This document shows positions 52,789 to 62,572 of a stretch of DNA of 64,000 bases, one piece after another (the stretch's first letter is position 1; each line of letters opens with the position of its first letter). The notes below the pieces were generated by a model. It was not told where the DNA came from, ran no database searches, and worked only from the letters and a program-made list of their open reading frames with translations. Made by a program: the position numbers and the translations under genes. Source of the DNA: Streptomyces fradiae (GTDB lineage: Bacteria > Actinomycetota > Actinomycetes > Streptomycetales > Streptomycetaceae); contig NZ_CP065958.1 in assembly GCF_041270065.1 (NCBI RefSeq), positions 5,952,001 to 6,016,000 on the forward strand, read 5' to 3'.

Positions 52789-54372
52789 ATGTCGCTCCCC
52801 TCCCGTGCCGTCCCCGCCCCGCAGCCGCCCCCACGCGCGCGTGCGCCACGACCGGTCCCCCCACCGACCCCACGACCGGCGTCCCGGCCGGCGCCACGCG
52901 CGCGTGCCCGTGCGCTGCGCTCCGCCGTGCTCGTCGCCCTCTCCGCGGGCCTGGTCGCCGCCGCGCTGCCCGCCCCCGCGCCCCTCGGGATCGGCGACCC
53001 GCTCTTCCCGCAGCTCGGCAATCCCGGCTACGACGTCCTCTCGTACGACATCGCGCTCACCTACCCGGGCAAGAACACGACACCGCTCTCCGGCACCACC
53101 ACCATCGAGGCGCTGGCCACCGACGATCTGGAGCGGATCAACCTCGACTTCACCCACGGCACCGTCTCCGCCGTCACCGTGGCCGGCGAGCCCGCCGAGT
53201 TCGCGAGCAGCGGCGAGGACCTGGTGATCACCCCGGCCCGCCCGGTCGAGGCCGGCGAGGACGTCGAGATCGCCGTCACCCACACCAGCGACCCCCGGGG
53301 CCCGGCCGACTCCGGAGGCTGGGTCCGCACCGGCGACGGCCTCGCCATGGCCAACCAGGCCGACGCCGCCCACCGGGTCTTCCCGTCCAACGACCACCCC
53401 TCCGACAAGGCGTACTTCACCTTCCGGATCACCGTCCCCGACCGCTTCACCGCCGTCGCCAACGGCCTGCCCCAGAGCCGGGAACAGCACGACGGCAGCA
53501 CCACCTGGACCTACCGCACCGTCCACCCCATGGCCACCGAGCTCGCCCAGGTCTCCATCGGCGAGTCCGCCGTCGTGCACCGCAGCGGCCCGCACGGCCT
53601 GTCCGTCCGCGACGTGATCCCCGCCGCCGACAAGGAGCGCCTGGAACCCTGGCTGGCGCGCACCCCCGGACACCTGGAGTGGCTGGAGCAGCGGGTCGGC
53701 CCGTACCCCTTCGAGAACTACGGGGTGCTGATCGCCGACGCCGACACCGGCTTCGAGCTGGAGACCCAGACCCTCTCGCTCTTCGAGCGCCGGCTCTTCA
53801 CCGAGCCCGGCTTCCCCGAGTGGTACGTCGAGTCCGTCATGGTCCACGAGCTCGCCCACCAGTGGTTCGGCGACAGCGTCTCCCCGCGCGCGTGGTCCGA
53901 CCTGTGGCTCAACGAGGGGCACGCCACCTGGTACGAGGCGCTGTACGCGGAGGAGAACGGCGGGCCCACCCTGGAGCGGCGCATGAAGGCCGCCTACGCC
54001 GCCTCCGACCGGTGGCGCGCCGACGGCGGCCCGCCCGCCGCGCCGAAGCCGCCCGCCCCCGGCGAGAAGATCAGCCTCTTCCGGCCCGTCGTCTACGACG
54101 GCGCCGCCCTGGCCCTCTACGCGCTGCGCGAGGAGATCGGCACCGAGGCCTTCGGCCTCCTGGAACGCCGCTGGGTGGCCCAGCACAAGGACGGCACCGC
54201 CACCACCGCCGACTTCACCGCGCTGGCCGGCGAGATCGCCGGGCGCGACCTGAGCGCCTTCCTGCACGCCTGGCTGTACGGGGCGAAGACCCCGCCCATG
54301 CCCGGGCACCCCGACTGGAAGGCGCGGCAGCCGGTCGCCGAGCGGCCGCCGAAGGCCGCGAAACCGGGGTGA
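52789..54372 (+). CDS. Exported M1-family metallo-aminopeptidase
   Basis: 527 residues. A Pro/Arg-rich cytoplasmic start (1-42) precedes a signal-type hydrophobic helix (about 44-65). The M1 domain has the zinc motif HELAHQWFGD with the third ligand 18 residues later in WLNEGHATWYEAL. The usual exopeptidase GxMEN motif is replaced by ELETQT-type sequence (FELETQTLSLF). The catalytic Tyr region is near PVVYDGAALALYALR. A single catalytic module without the long C-terminal domain makes it a short secreted M1 enzyme. It lies between rshA and hflX without operon partners. Confidence 0.9.
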   Translation: MSLPSRAVPAPQPPPRARAPRPVPPPTPRPASRPAPRARARALRSAVLVALSAGLVAAALPAPAPLGIGDPLFPQLGNPGYDVLSYDIALTYPGKNTTPLSGTTTIEALATDDLERINLDFTHGTVSAVTVAGEPAEFASSGEDLVITPARPVEAGEDVEIAVTHTSDPRGPADSGGWVRTGDGLAMANQADAAHRVFPSNDHPSDKAYFTFRITVPDRFTAVANGLPQSREQHDGSTTWTYRTVHPMATELAQVSIGESAVVHRSGPHGLSVRDVIPAADKERLEPWLARTPGHLEWLEQRVGPYPFENYGVLIADADTGFELETQTLSLFERRLFTEPGFPEWYVESVMVHELAHQWFGDSVSPRAWSDLWLNEGHATWYEALYAEENGGPTLERRMKAAYAASDRWRADGGPPAAPKPPAPGEKISLFRPVVYDGAALALYALREEIGTEAFGLLERRWVAQHKDGTATTADFTALAGEIAGRDLSAFLHAWLYGAKTPPMPGHPDWKARQPVAERPPKAAKPG

Positions 54373-54494
54373 CGGGCCCCCTCCGGCCGTGTCACCATCG
54401 TCGGGTCGGCGACGCGGCCGGACGGGCGGGAATTCTTCCGCCGCGTCACGCGTTGTGACCGGCACAACGGATTTCTCTTCGACGTAAGGATCAA

Positions 54495-55988
54495 ATGACC
54501 TCCTCTTCATCCCCTTCCCAGGACAAGCAGAGCTTCGCGGACACCCGCCGCACCGAGAGCCTTCGGGCCGATGCCCTGATGGAAGAGGACGTCGCCTGGA
54601 GCCACGAGATCGACGGAGAGCGGGACGGCGAGCAGTTCGACCGCTCCGAGCGTGCGGCCCTGCGCCGTGTCGTGGGCCTCTCCACCGAGCTCGAGGACGT
54701 CACCGAGGTCGAGTACCGGCAGCTGCGCCTGGAGCGCGTCGTGCTGGTCGGCGTATGGACCTCGGGGACGGTGCAGGACGCGGAGAACTCGCTCGCCGAG
54801 CTCGCGGCCCTCGCCGAGACGGCGGGCGCCCTCGTGCTCGACGGCGTCATCCAGCGCCGCGACAAGCCGGACCCGGCCACCTTCATCGGCTCGGGCAAGG
54901 CCCAGGAGCTGCGGGACATCGTGCTCGAGACCGGCGCCGACACCGTCGTCTGCGACGGCGAGCTCAGCCCCGGCCAGCTCATCGCCCTCGAGGACGTCGT
55001 CAAGGTGAAGGTGGTCGACCGGACCGCCCTCATCCTCGACATCTTCGCCCAGCACGCCAAGTCGCGAGAGGGCAAGGCACAGGTCGCCCTCGCGCAGATG
55101 CAGTACATGCTGCCGCGCCTGCGCGGCTGGGGTCAGTCGCTGTCCCGTCAGATGGGTGGCGGCGGCGGTGGCGGCATGGCCACCCGTGGTCCCGGTGAGA
55201 CCAAGATCGAGACGGACCGGCGACGGATCCGCGAGAAGATGGCGAAGATGCGCCGGGAGATCGCGGAGATGAAGACCGGCCGCGACATCAAGCGCCAGGA
55301 GCGCCGGCGCCACAAGGTGCCCTCGGTCGCCATCGCCGGTTACACCAACGCCGGAAAGTCGTCCCTGCTCAACCGCCTCACGGGCGCGGGCGTGCTGGTG
55401 GAGAACGCGCTGTTCGCCACCCTCGACCCGACCGTGCGCCGGGCCGAGACGCCGACCGGCCGGGTCTACACCCTGGCCGACACCGTCGGCTTCGTCCGGC
55501 ACCTGCCCCATCACCTGGTCGAGGCCTTCCGCTCCACCATGGAGGAGGTCGCCGACTCCGACCTCATCGTGCACGTGGTGGACGGCTCGCACCCGGCCCC
55601 CGAGGAGCAGCTCGCCGCCGTGCGCGAGGTGTTCCGCGAGGTCGGCGCGGTCGACGTGCCGGAGATCGTGGTGATCAACAAGGCGGACGCGGCGGACCCG
55701 CTGGTGCTCCAGCGGCTCCTCCGGATCGAGAAGCACTCGATGGCCGTCTCCGCCCGCACGGGCGAGGGCATCGCCGAGCTGCTCGCGCTGATCGACGCCG
55801 AGCTGCCGCGCCCGCAGATCGAGATCGAGGCCCTCGTGCCGTACACGCAGGGTGGTCTGGTCTCCCGCGTGCACAGCGAGGGCGAGGTGATCTCCGAGGA
55901 GCACACCGCGGAGGGCACCCTGATCAAGGCCCGCGTGCACGAGGAACTGGCGGCGCACCTCGCGTCGTACGTCCCCGCCGCGCACTGA
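54495..55988 (+). CDS. hflX: GTPase HflX
   Basis: 497 residues; binds stalled or hibernating ribosomes and splits them. The N-terminal HflX domain has VWTSGTVQDAENSLAELAAL and DKPDPATFIGSGKAQEL, then a Gly-rich loop (GGGGGGG) and a coiled coil. The G domain has G1 AGYTNAGKSSLLN, G3 DTVGFVRHLP and G4 VINKAD. The ATG at 54495 has AAGGATCA upstream. The position near lexA in other actinobacteria and downstream of dapF is conserved. Confidence 0.96.
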   Translation: MTSSSSPSQDKQSFADTRRTESLRADALMEEDVAWSHEIDGERDGEQFDRSERAALRRVVGLSTELEDVTEVEYRQLRLERVVLVGVWTSGTVQDAENSLAELAALAETAGALVLDGVIQRRDKPDPATFIGSGKAQELRDIVLETGADTVVCDGELSPGQLIALEDVVKVKVVDRTALILDIFAQHAKSREGKAQVALAQMQYMLPRLRGWGQSLSRQMGGGGGGGMATRGPGETKIETDRRRIREKMAKMRREIAEMKTGRDIKRQERRRHKVPSVAIAGYTNAGKSSLLNRLTGAGVLVENALFATLDPTVRRAETPTGRVYTLADTVGFVRHLPHHLVEAFRSTMEEVADSDLIVHVVDGSHPAPEEQLAAVREVFREVGAVDVPEIVVINKADAADPLVLQRLLRIEKHSMAVSARTGEGIAELLALIDAELPRPQIEIEALVPYTQGGLVSRVHSEGEVISEEHTAEGTLIKARVHEELAAHLASYVPAAH

Positions 55989-56011
55989 GCCGACAGGCGA
56001 CAGGCACGACG

Positions 56012-56055
56012 AAGGCGCCGGCCGCCTCCCGCGAGGGAGACGGCCGGCGCCTTTC
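56012..56055. terminator. Terminator after hflX
   Basis: Stem AAGGCGCCGGCCG (56012-56024) with CGGCCGGCGCCTTT (56041-56054), inner pairing CCTCCC/GGGAG, then TTCG. It lies between convergent genes. Confidence 0.85.
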
Positions 56056-56089
56056 GTTCTCTACGAGCTGCCGGAGCTGCCCGAGCGGG

Positions 56090-57265
56090 TCAGCGGAACT
56101 TCTTGCTGATCATCTCGTGGGCCGCCTTGGCGCCCTGGCCCAGCTGCGGTCCGGCCAGCCAGCCGTTGCTCCCGGCCGGGCCGATCGAGGTGTTCGACAC
56201 CAGCGCCGTGGTGCCGTTGGGCAGCACCCGGAACCAGCCGCCGCCCGACGAACCGGCGGTCATCGTGCAGCCGATCCGGTACATCACCGGAGTGGCCGGC
56301 GCCGTGCTGAGGCGCGTGGCCCGGTCCAGGCACTTGTGCATGATCACGCCGTTGTACGGCGCCGCTCCCGGGTAGCCCCAGGCGCCGATGGTGCCGGCCT
56401 GCGCGGGCTGCGGTGCCGAGAAGTCGATCGGCAGGGCCGCGCCGACGGTCTCCTCCAGGGACTTGCGGCCGTTCTGCGGCTGCACGTGCAGCACCGCGTA
56501 GTCGTACGGCCAGGCCTGGTTGGTGCCGCCGCGCTGGATCCACTCGCCGGAGGTCACGGCCCAGTCGGCCCAGTACTGGCCGTAGGGGTAGATCTCGTAC
56601 CCCTGCGCGTTGCGCAGCGAGGCCGGGGACTTGCCCTTGTCGTTGAAGGCCGGCGCGAACATGATGTTGCGGTACCAGCCGCCGCGCTGGCCCGCGTGCA
56701 CACAGTGGCCGGCGGTCCACACGAGGTTGGACTTGCCGGGGTGGCGCGGGTCCTTCACGATCGTGCCCGAGCAGGCCATGGAGCCCTCGGGCGCGTCGAA
56801 GAAGATCTTGCCGACGGGCGCCGCGTAGCGGTGGTACGGGGTCTTCTCGCGCTGCGCCGTCACCGGCCGCGGCGTCGGGTCGCTGCCCCCGGCGGTCGCC
56901 TGGGTCTCGACCGTCTGGTCCGGGCTCTTCGCGGACTGCATCCGCTCGCCGTCCCAGAGACCGTCGATCACCGGGTTGACGAAGTCCTCGGCCTCACGGA
57001 GCCAGGTGTCCTTGTTCCAGTTCTTCCACTCGCCGTCCTTCCACTTGTCCAGGTCGACGCCGTGCTTCTTGAGCTTGTCGGCGAGGTCCTTCGGAAGGCC
57101 GGCATCGGCACCGGAGCCGCCCTCGGACGGGCTCGCGGTCGCCGTCTGATCGGCGGGCTTGTCGGCCGCCGGAGTCTCCGTCGGGCCGCAGGCCGTGGCG
57201 GTCAGCGCCAGCGCGAGCGCGGCCGCGACGCCGCCGGCGGCGGGCAGGAGTCGTATCGAACGCAT
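56090..57265 (-). CDS. Lipoprotein trypsin-like serine protease, copy 1
   Basis: 391 residues. A lipoprotein signal (LALALTATACG) is followed by a Pro/Ser/Glu linker, a conserved pro-region (KHGVDLDKWKDGEWKNWNKD, LREAEDFVNPVIDGLWDGER) and a chymotrypsin-fold domain. The triad is seen as His in WTAGHCVHAG, Asp in PYDYAVLHV and Ser in TAGSSGGGWF. Cysteines flank the His (CSGTIV...HCV) and the Ser (GCTMTAGSS, KCLDRA), as in S1 proteases. Its surface location and unusual pro-region suggest regulated proteolysis outside the cell. It is a tandem paralogue of the gene at 57434, of equal length, 168 bp downstream. Confidence 0.88.
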   Translation of the reverse strand: MRSIRLLPAAGGVAAALALALTATACGPTETPAADKPADQTATASPSEGGSGADAGLPKDLADKLKKHGVDLDKWKDGEWKNWNKDTWLREAEDFVNPVIDGLWDGERMQSAKSPDQTVETQATAGGSDPTPRPVTAQREKTPYHRYAAPVGKIFFDAPEGSMACSGTIVKDPRHPGKSNLVWTAGHCVHAGQRGGWYRNIMFAPAFNDKGKSPASLRNAQGYEIYPYGQYWADWAVTSGEWIQRGGTNQAWPYDYAVLHVQPQNGRKSLEETVGAALPIDFSAPQPAQAGTIGAWGYPGAAPYNGVIMHKCLDRATRLSTAPATPVMYRIGCTMTAGSSGGGWFRVLPNGTTALVSNTSIGPAGSNGWLAGPQLGQGAKAAHEMISKKFR

Positions 57266-57433
57266 GAAGTGGTGTCCCCCTGGGATGTCCGGCGCGCCCG
57301 GCCGGGAGGACACGGCACGTCGCCGCTGCCGCCCTGTCGCCATGGACGCGTCACATTGCGGTGCACAGTATGCCCGCGGAATGCCCTTGGAGCCGGGCGG
57401 GACCGGGGGCCCCGCCCGACTTCGTACAAGGTC

Positions 57434-58609
57434 TTACTGGTTCGCGTACTTCTTGCTCACACCGTCGTACAGCGCCTTCGCCTCGGCACCGAGCCGCGGA
57501 CCGGCCAGCCAGCCCGCCGTCACCGGACCGATCGAGGTGTTCGACACCAGCGCCGGCTTGCCGTCCTGGCCGGCGGCCACCCAGCCGCCGCCGGACGAAC
57601 CGCCCGTCATGGTGCAGCCGATGCGGTACATCGTCGGCTGCTCGGCCTTGATGGACAGCCGGCCCGGCTTGTCCGCGCACTGGAACATCTTCTGCCCGTC
57701 GAAGGGCTTGCCCGCCGGGTAGCCGGTCGCCGTCATGCTCGCGATCTTCGGCACCGCCGGCGCGTTGAACTCCACCGGGAGCGCCGAACCGACCGTCTCC
57801 TCAAGAGACTTGCCGTTCCCGCCCTTCTCCGGCGTCACGTGCAGCACCGCGAAGTCGTACGGCGCGCCCTTGCCGCCGGTCTGGCCGCCCTCGTCGATCC
57901 ACTGCTGCGAGGTCTGCGCCCAGTCGCTCCACCACACGCCGTAAGGAGCGATCTGCTCGCGGGTGGCGTTCTCAAGCGCGGAGGTCGGCTTGCCGTCGTT
58001 GTTGTACGAGGGGACGAAGGCGATGTTGCGGTACCAGCCGCCCTTCTGACCGGCGTGCACACAGTGCCCGGCCGTCCAGACCATGTTGGACTTGCCCGGG
58101 TGTGCCGGGTCCTGCACGACCGTCGCCGAGCAGACCATCGAACCCTCGGGCCCGTCGAAGAACACCTTGCCGGAAGCGGGGGAGTTCTCGTGGTACGGCG
58201 CCTGCACGGCCTTCGCCGGCACCTTGGCCGGCGTCGGGTCGGTCACGCCCTTGTCACCCGAGATGTCCTCCTCCTCGACCGGCTTGTCGGGGCGCTCGGC
58301 GTCCCGCATCCGGTCCGGGTCCCAGAGGTCCTCGATGATCGGGTTGACGAAGTCCTTCGCCTCGCGCAGCCACTTGTCGCGGTCCCAGTTCTTCCACTCG
58401 CCGCCGCGCCACTTGTCGACGTCGATCCCGTGCTCCTTCAGACGGTCCTTCAGGTCGTCCGGAATCGTGATCTTGCCGTCGGCGGAAGGCGTCACGGCGG
58501 TGGGCTTGTCACCCCCCGCGTTGTCCTCGGTCGGACCGCAGGCAGTCGCCGTCAGCGTCAGCGCCGCGACGGCGGACGCTGCGGCCAGCAGCGGACGAAT
58601 CGATCGCAT
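57434..58609 (-). CDS. Lipoprotein trypsin-like serine protease, copy 2
   Basis: 391 residues, same layout as its neighbour: lipobox LTLTATACG, linker, pro-region (KEHGIDVDKWRGGEWKNWDR, LREAKDFVNPIIEDLW), then the protease domain with WTAGHCVHAGQKGGWYRN, PYDFAVLHV and TGGSSGGGWV. The Asp motif is DFAV rather than DYAV. The linker differs most between copies (DISGDKGVTDPTP here), so substrate-binding or surface reach may have diverged. The ATG at 58609 follows AGGGGGATCACGAG. A direct repeat lies 27 bp upstream of the start. Confidence 0.88.
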   Translation of the reverse strand: MRSIRPLLAAASAVAALTLTATACGPTEDNAGGDKPTAVTPSADGKITIPDDLKDRLKEHGIDVDKWRGGEWKNWDRDKWLREAKDFVNPIIEDLWDPDRMRDAERPDKPVEEEDISGDKGVTDPTPAKVPAKAVQAPYHENSPASGKVFFDGPEGSMVCSATVVQDPAHPGKSNMVWTAGHCVHAGQKGGWYRNIAFVPSYNNDGKPTSALENATREQIAPYGVWWSDWAQTSQQWIDEGGQTGGKGAPYDFAVLHVTPEKGGNGKSLEETVGSALPVEFNAPAVPKIASMTATGYPAGKPFDGQKMFQCADKPGRLSIKAEQPTMYRIGCTMTGGSSGGGWVAAGQDGKPALVSNTSIGPVTAGWLAGPRLGAEAKALYDGVSKKYANQ

Positions 58610-58945
58610 CTCGTGATCCCCCTGGGACTACGTCAACTTGTGCATCAGTTACTTGTGCATCAGTGAACAGCTGCGGCACGGCGCACCGTGCCGCGTGAAG
58701 CCCCCACTATGCCGGTGCCGGAGGGGACGGTACGACGCAGGTCCGCGGTTCCGCCCCCGGCACGGCCGTTGCCGTGCCGTGATCCGGGACACGCCAAGGA
58801 ACTTGGCTCCGGCCCGTGATCCCCGGCAGACACCGTCGTTGGTACGTACGGGGGACACACCGGCAGCCTTCAGGACGCCCTTCCCGGGCCGCCCTGCAAC
58901 GTACCGATGTGCAACGCAACCGTTACAGCGGGAGGACGCCGAGCC
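58610..58945. promoter_or_regulatory. Divergent control region of protease copy 2 and the siderophore operon
   Basis: 336 bp. It holds ACTTGTGCATCAGT twice (58636-58649 and 58651-58664, period 15), two perfect hairpins sharing the GGCACGG arm (58673-58694 and 58759-58778), and TGCAACG twice (58895-58901 and 58910-58916, period 15) shortly before the aminotransferase start. I find no palindrome like the TTAGGTTAGGCTAACCTAA iron box of DmdR1/IdeR. No gene is supported. Confidence 0.6.
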
Positions 58946-60562
58946 GTGGCCGTGACCGAACCAGCTCCGGCCGTACCACCGGGCGCGCGGAGCCGCGAGG
59001 AGCAGCGCGCGACCGGCGAGGGGGGCGCCCACGAGGGCATCCTGCGCCGCCAGGCGCAGCGCGAATCCGCCGCGCGCACCTACGCGCGCTCGCTGCCGAT
59101 CGTCCCGGTCCGGGCCCGGGGACTCACCATCGAGGGCGCCGACGGGCGCCGTTACCTCGACTGCCTGTCCGGCGCGGGCACCCTCGCACTCGGGCACAAC
59201 CACCCGGTGGTCCTGGAGGCCGTCCGCAAGGTCCTCGACTCGGGCGCCCCGCTGCACGTCCTGGACCTCGCCACCCCGGTCAAGGACGCCTTCGTCACCG
59301 AGCTGTTCGCCACCCTGCCGGCCGAACTCGCCGCCGACGCCCGCATCCAGTTCTGCGGCCCTGCCGGCACCGACGCCGTCGAGGCCGCCCTCAAACTCGT
59401 CCGCACCGCCACCGGCCGGCGCGGCGTCCTCGCCTTCAGCGGCGCCTACCACGGCATGACGGCCGGTGCCCTCGACGTCTCCGGCGGCGCCGAGGACGTC
59501 CGGGTCGCCCGGCTGCCCTATCCGCGCGACTACCGCTGCCCGTTCGGCGTCGGCGGCGAGCGCGGCGCCGAACTCGCCGCCCGCTGGACCGAGACCGTCC
59601 TCGACGACCCCAAGAGCGGCATCCCCGACCCCGCCGGGATGATCCTCGAACCCGTCCAGGGCGAGGGCGGCGTCATCCCCGCCCCGGACAGCTGGCTGCG
59701 CCGCATGCGCGCGCTCACCGAGGCCCGCTCCATCCCGCTGATCGCCGACGAGATCCAGACCGGCGTCGGCCGCACCGGCGCCTTCTGGGCGGTCGACCAC
59801 GCCGGCGTCGTCCCCGACGTGATGGTCCTCTCCAAGGCCATCGGCGGCTCCCTCCCGCTCGCCGTCGTCGTCTACAAGGCAGGGCTCGACGCCTGGGAGC
59901 CGGGCGCCCACGCCGGCACCTTCCGCGGCAACCAGCTCGCCATGGCCGCGGGCGCCGCCACCCTCGCGTACGTCAGGGAGAACGGCCTCGCCGAGCGCGC
60001 CGGCCTGCTCGGCGCCCGCCTGATCGGCCGCCTCCAGGGCCTCGCCGCCGCCCACCCGTGCGTCGGGGACGTCCGGGGCCGCGGGCTGATGCTGGGGGTC
60101 GAGCTCGTCGACCCGGAGTACGGGACGGGGCCTGGCGGCGGCGGTCCCGGGACCGTGGGCGCCGCCGGATCCGGAACGTCCGGTCCCGGGCGGTACGGCT
60201 CCGGGCTCGACGGTCCGCGAGGCGCGGGTCCCGGGCTCGACGGTCCGCGGAGCGCGGGTCCTGGGACCGACGGTCCGGGGTCCGGAGCCGCCTGGGCCAC
60301 CGGACCCGGTACCGACGACCTCTCCGGTCTCTCCGGCCTCACCCCGCCGCCCGACCCGGAGCTCGCCGCCGAGGTGCAGCGCCAGTGCCTCGACCGGGGC
60401 CTGATCGTCGAACTCGGCGGCCGGCACAACGCCGTCGTCCGGCTGCTTCCCCCGCTCACCCTCACCGACGAGCAGGCGGAAGCCGTCCTCGACCGCTTCG
60501 CCGACGCCCTGGCCGCGGCCGAACGCGCCCACCGGTCCCGCCCGTCCGGGCCGTCCCGCTGA
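58946..60562 (+). CDS. Diaminobutyrate-type aminotransferase of siderophore operon
   Basis: A 538-residue class III PLP enzyme resembling RhbA/diaminobutyrate-2-oxoglutarate aminotransferases. Motifs: [64 protein letters not shown] and the PLP-lysine in [18 protein letters not shown]. About 60 residues of Gly/Pro-rich sequence (about 395-455), including three 10-residue repeats ([14 protein letters not shown]), interrupt the C-terminal domain before [15 protein letters not shown]. The GTG at 58946 has GGAGGA 9 nt upstream. It would supply 2,4-diaminobutyrate, the precursor of 1,3-diaminopropane. First gene of the operon. Confidence 0.88.
   Translation: MAVTEPAPAVPPGARSREEQRATGEGGAHEGILRRQAQRESAARTYARSLPIVPVRARGLTIEGADGRRYLDCLSGAGTLALGHNHPVVLEAVRKVLDSGAPLHVLDLATPVKDAFVTELFATLPAELAADARIQFCGPAGTDAVEAALKLVRTATGRRGVLAFSGAYHGMTAGALDVSGGAEDVRVARLPYPRDYRCPFGVGGERGAELAARWTETVLDDPKSGIPDPAGMILEPVQGEGGVIPAPDSWLRRMRALTEARSIPLIADEIQTGVGRTGAFWAVDHAGVVPDVMVLSKAIGGSLPLAVVVYKAGLDAWEPGAHAGTFRGNQLAMAAGAATLAYVRENGLAERAGLLGARLIGRLQGLAAAHPCVGDVRGRGLMLGVELVDPEYGTGPGGGGPGTVGAAGSGTSGPGRYGSGLDGPRGAGPGLDGPRSAGPGTDGPGSGAAWATGPGTDDLSGLSGLTPPPDPELAAEVQRQCLDRGLIVELGGRHNAVVRLLPPLTLTDEQAEAVLDRFADALAAAERAHRSRPSGPSR
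60201..60280 (+). repeat. 30-bp tandem repeat inside the aminotransferase gene
   Basis: Units start at 60201, 60231 and 60261 (third partial). Each encodes a 10-residue GLDGPR-type repeat, and the reading frame is kept. Confidence 0.9.
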
Positions 60563-60612
60563 ACCCCGGACCGATTCCCGCCCGGTCCCCTCCCCCCTCC
60601 CGAGGAAGTCCC

Positions 60613-62520
60613 GTGAACCCCACCACGACCACCCCCACGACCGACCCCGCGGCCCCGGCCCCGGCCACGGCCACGAGCACCGCCACCGCCACCGCGCCGA
60701 TCCCGCGCCAGTTCCCGGGCCCGCACCCCGGCCCGTACACCGGCGGGCAGAGCGACCCGGTCAGGGACGCGCAGACCGACCCGCTGGACGACGCCGACCC
60801 CGCGCGCGCCGCCGACGCCGCCGCTGTCGAGAACCTGCTGCGCTGCTGGGTACGGGAGAAGAACCTGCCGGCGCCCGAGCCCGGCGCCACCGGCGCGGGC
60901 GACACCCTGCGCGTCCCGCTCGACGCCAGCGGCACCGCCCTCCTCGTCCCGGTCCGCCACTGGTCGCCCACCGGCTGGCACCGCTTCGGTGCGCCCGCCC
61001 TCGAAGGGCTCCCCGGCACGGCGCCCGCCGTCGACGCCGTTACCCTCGCCGCCCTGCTCGGCCGCGAGACCGGCGGCTCGGGCGGCACCGAGGCCACCGA
61101 ACTCGTCGGCCGGGTCGCCGACTCGGCCCGCCGCACCGCCGAGTTCATCGCCGAACGCCGCCGCGACCCGCGCCCCGCCCCCGGCGCCGACCTCTTCCTC
61201 AGCGCCGAGCAGTCCCTGCTGCTCGGCCACCCCCTCCACCCCACCCCCAAGAGCCGCGAAGGACTCTCCGAGGCCGAGGCCCGGCTCTACTCACCCGAAC
61301 TGCACGGCTCCTTCCCGCTGCACTGGATGGCCGTCGACACCGCCGTCCTCGCCACCGACTCCGCCTGGACCGAACAGGGCCGCCCGGTCGCCGCAGCCCA
61401 GCTCACCGCAGGACTCGCCGAGGGGCTCGACCTCCCGGCCGGCACCGTCGCCCTGCCCCTGCACCCCTGGCAGGCCCGCGAGCTGCGGCACCGCCCCGCC
61501 GTCGCCGCCCTCCTCGACGCCGGACTCCTCCACGACCTCGGCCCGTACGGCGACCCCTGGCACCCCACCTCCTCGGTCCGCACCGTGCACCGCCCCGGCG
61601 CCCGCGCCATGCTCAAGCTCTCCCTCGGCGTCCGGATCACCAACTCCCGCCGGGAGAACCTCCGCAAGGAACTCCACCGCGGCGTCGAGGTGCACCGCCT
61701 CCTCCGCACCGGTCTCGTCGACCAGTGGCAGGCCGCCCACCCCGGCTTCGACATCGTCCGCGACCCGGCCTGGCTCGCCGTCGACACCCCCGACGGACAG
61801 CCGCTGCCCGGCCTCGACGTGATGATCCGGCACAACCCCTTCGGCCCCTCCGACGACGCCGTCTGCCTCGCCGGGCTCACCGCCCCGAGGCCCTGGCCCG
61901 GCTCGACCCGGATGCGCTCCCGTCTCGCCGACCTCGTCCTGCGGCTCGCCGCCCGCACCGGCCGGCCCACCACGGCCGTCGCCACCGAGTGGTTCCTGCG
62001 CTACCTCGACCTCGTGGTCCGCCCGATCCTGTGGCTGGACGGCCACGCCGGCGTCGCCCTGGAGGCCCACCAGCAGAACACCCTGGTCCTCCTCGACCCC
62101 GAGGGCTGGCCCACCGGCGGCCGCTACCGCGACAACCAGGGCTACTACTTCCGCGAGTCCCGCCGCGACGAACTGGAGAGCCGGCTGCCCGGCATCGGCT
62201 CCGTCAGCGACACCTTCGTCTCCGACCAGGTCACCGACGAGCGCTTCGCCTACTACCTCGGCATCAACAACGTCCTCGGCCTGATCGGCGCCTTCGGCTC
62301 CCAGCACCTCGCCGACGAACGCGTGCTGCTCGCCGCCCTGCGCCGCTTCCTCACCGGCGCCACCGGCCTCGGCTCCCCGCTGCCGCACCGCCTCCTGGAG
62401 GCCGCCACCCTGCGCTGCAAGGCCAACCTGCTCACCCGGCTGCACGGCCTCGACGAGCTCGTCGGCCCCGTCGACACCCAGTCCGTGTACGTCACCGTGA
62501 CCAACCCGCTGCGCGCCTGA
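60613..62520 (+). CDS. NIS siderophore synthetase, IucA/IucC family (first)
   Basis: 635 residues. An ATP-dependent synthetase that condenses citrate (or a citryl intermediate) with an amine. Thr/Ala/Pro-rich start (1-35); ATP/phosphate motif [20 protein letters not shown] near 213; [20 protein letters not shown] near 338; [20 protein letters not shown] near 480; and the C-terminal FhuF-like helical part ending [20 protein letters not shown]. The GTG at 60613 follows CGAGGAAG. The gene order after the aminotransferase corresponds to rhbC of the rhizobactin pathway, though the decarboxylase between them is absent. Confidence 0.92.
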   Translation: MNPTTTTPTTDPAAPAPATATSTATATAPIPRQFPGPHPGPYTGGQSDPVRDAQTDPLDDADPARAADAAAVENLLRCWVREKNLPAPEPGATGAGDTLRVPLDASGTALLVPVRHWSPTGWHRFGAPALEGLPGTAPAVDAVTLAALLGRETGGSGGTEATELVGRVADSARRTAEFIAERRRDPRPAPGADLFLSAEQSLLLGHPLHPTPKSREGLSEAEARLYSPELHGSFPLHWMAVDTAVLATDSAWTEQGRPVAAAQLTAGLAEGLDLPAGTVALPLHPWQARELRHRPAVAALLDAGLLHDLGPYGDPWHPTSSVRTVHRPGARAMLKLSLGVRITNSRRENLRKELHRGVEVHRLLRTGLVDQWQAAHPGFDIVRDPAWLAVDTPDGQPLPGLDVMIRHNPFGPSDDAVCLAGLTAPRPWPGSTRMRSRLADLVLRLAARTGRPTTAVATEWFLRYLDLVVRPILWLDGHAGVALEAHQQNTLVLLDPEGWPTGGRYRDNQGYYFRESRRDELESRLPGIGSVSDTFVSDQVTDERFAYYLGINNVLGLIGAFGSQHLADERVLLAALRRFLTGATGLGSPLPHRLLEAATLRCKANLLTRLHGLDELVGPVDTQSVYVTVTNPLRA

Positions 62521-62572
62521 CCGGTCCCCCTCGCCGCCCAGCCCACCCCGACCGCCGAGAGGAGAGCGCCCC

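Noticed and set aside
48712..54510. A 1932-codon open frame on the minus strand
   Set aside because: It covers dapF, rshA and the M1 peptidase in antisense, all of which have clear motifs. The predicted product is a Gly/Val/Asp-biased shadow.
58610..58945. Iron-box (IdeR/DmdR1) palindrome before the siderophore operon
   Set aside because: I read both strands for a TTAGGTTAGGCTAACCTAA-like site and found none with a convincing match.
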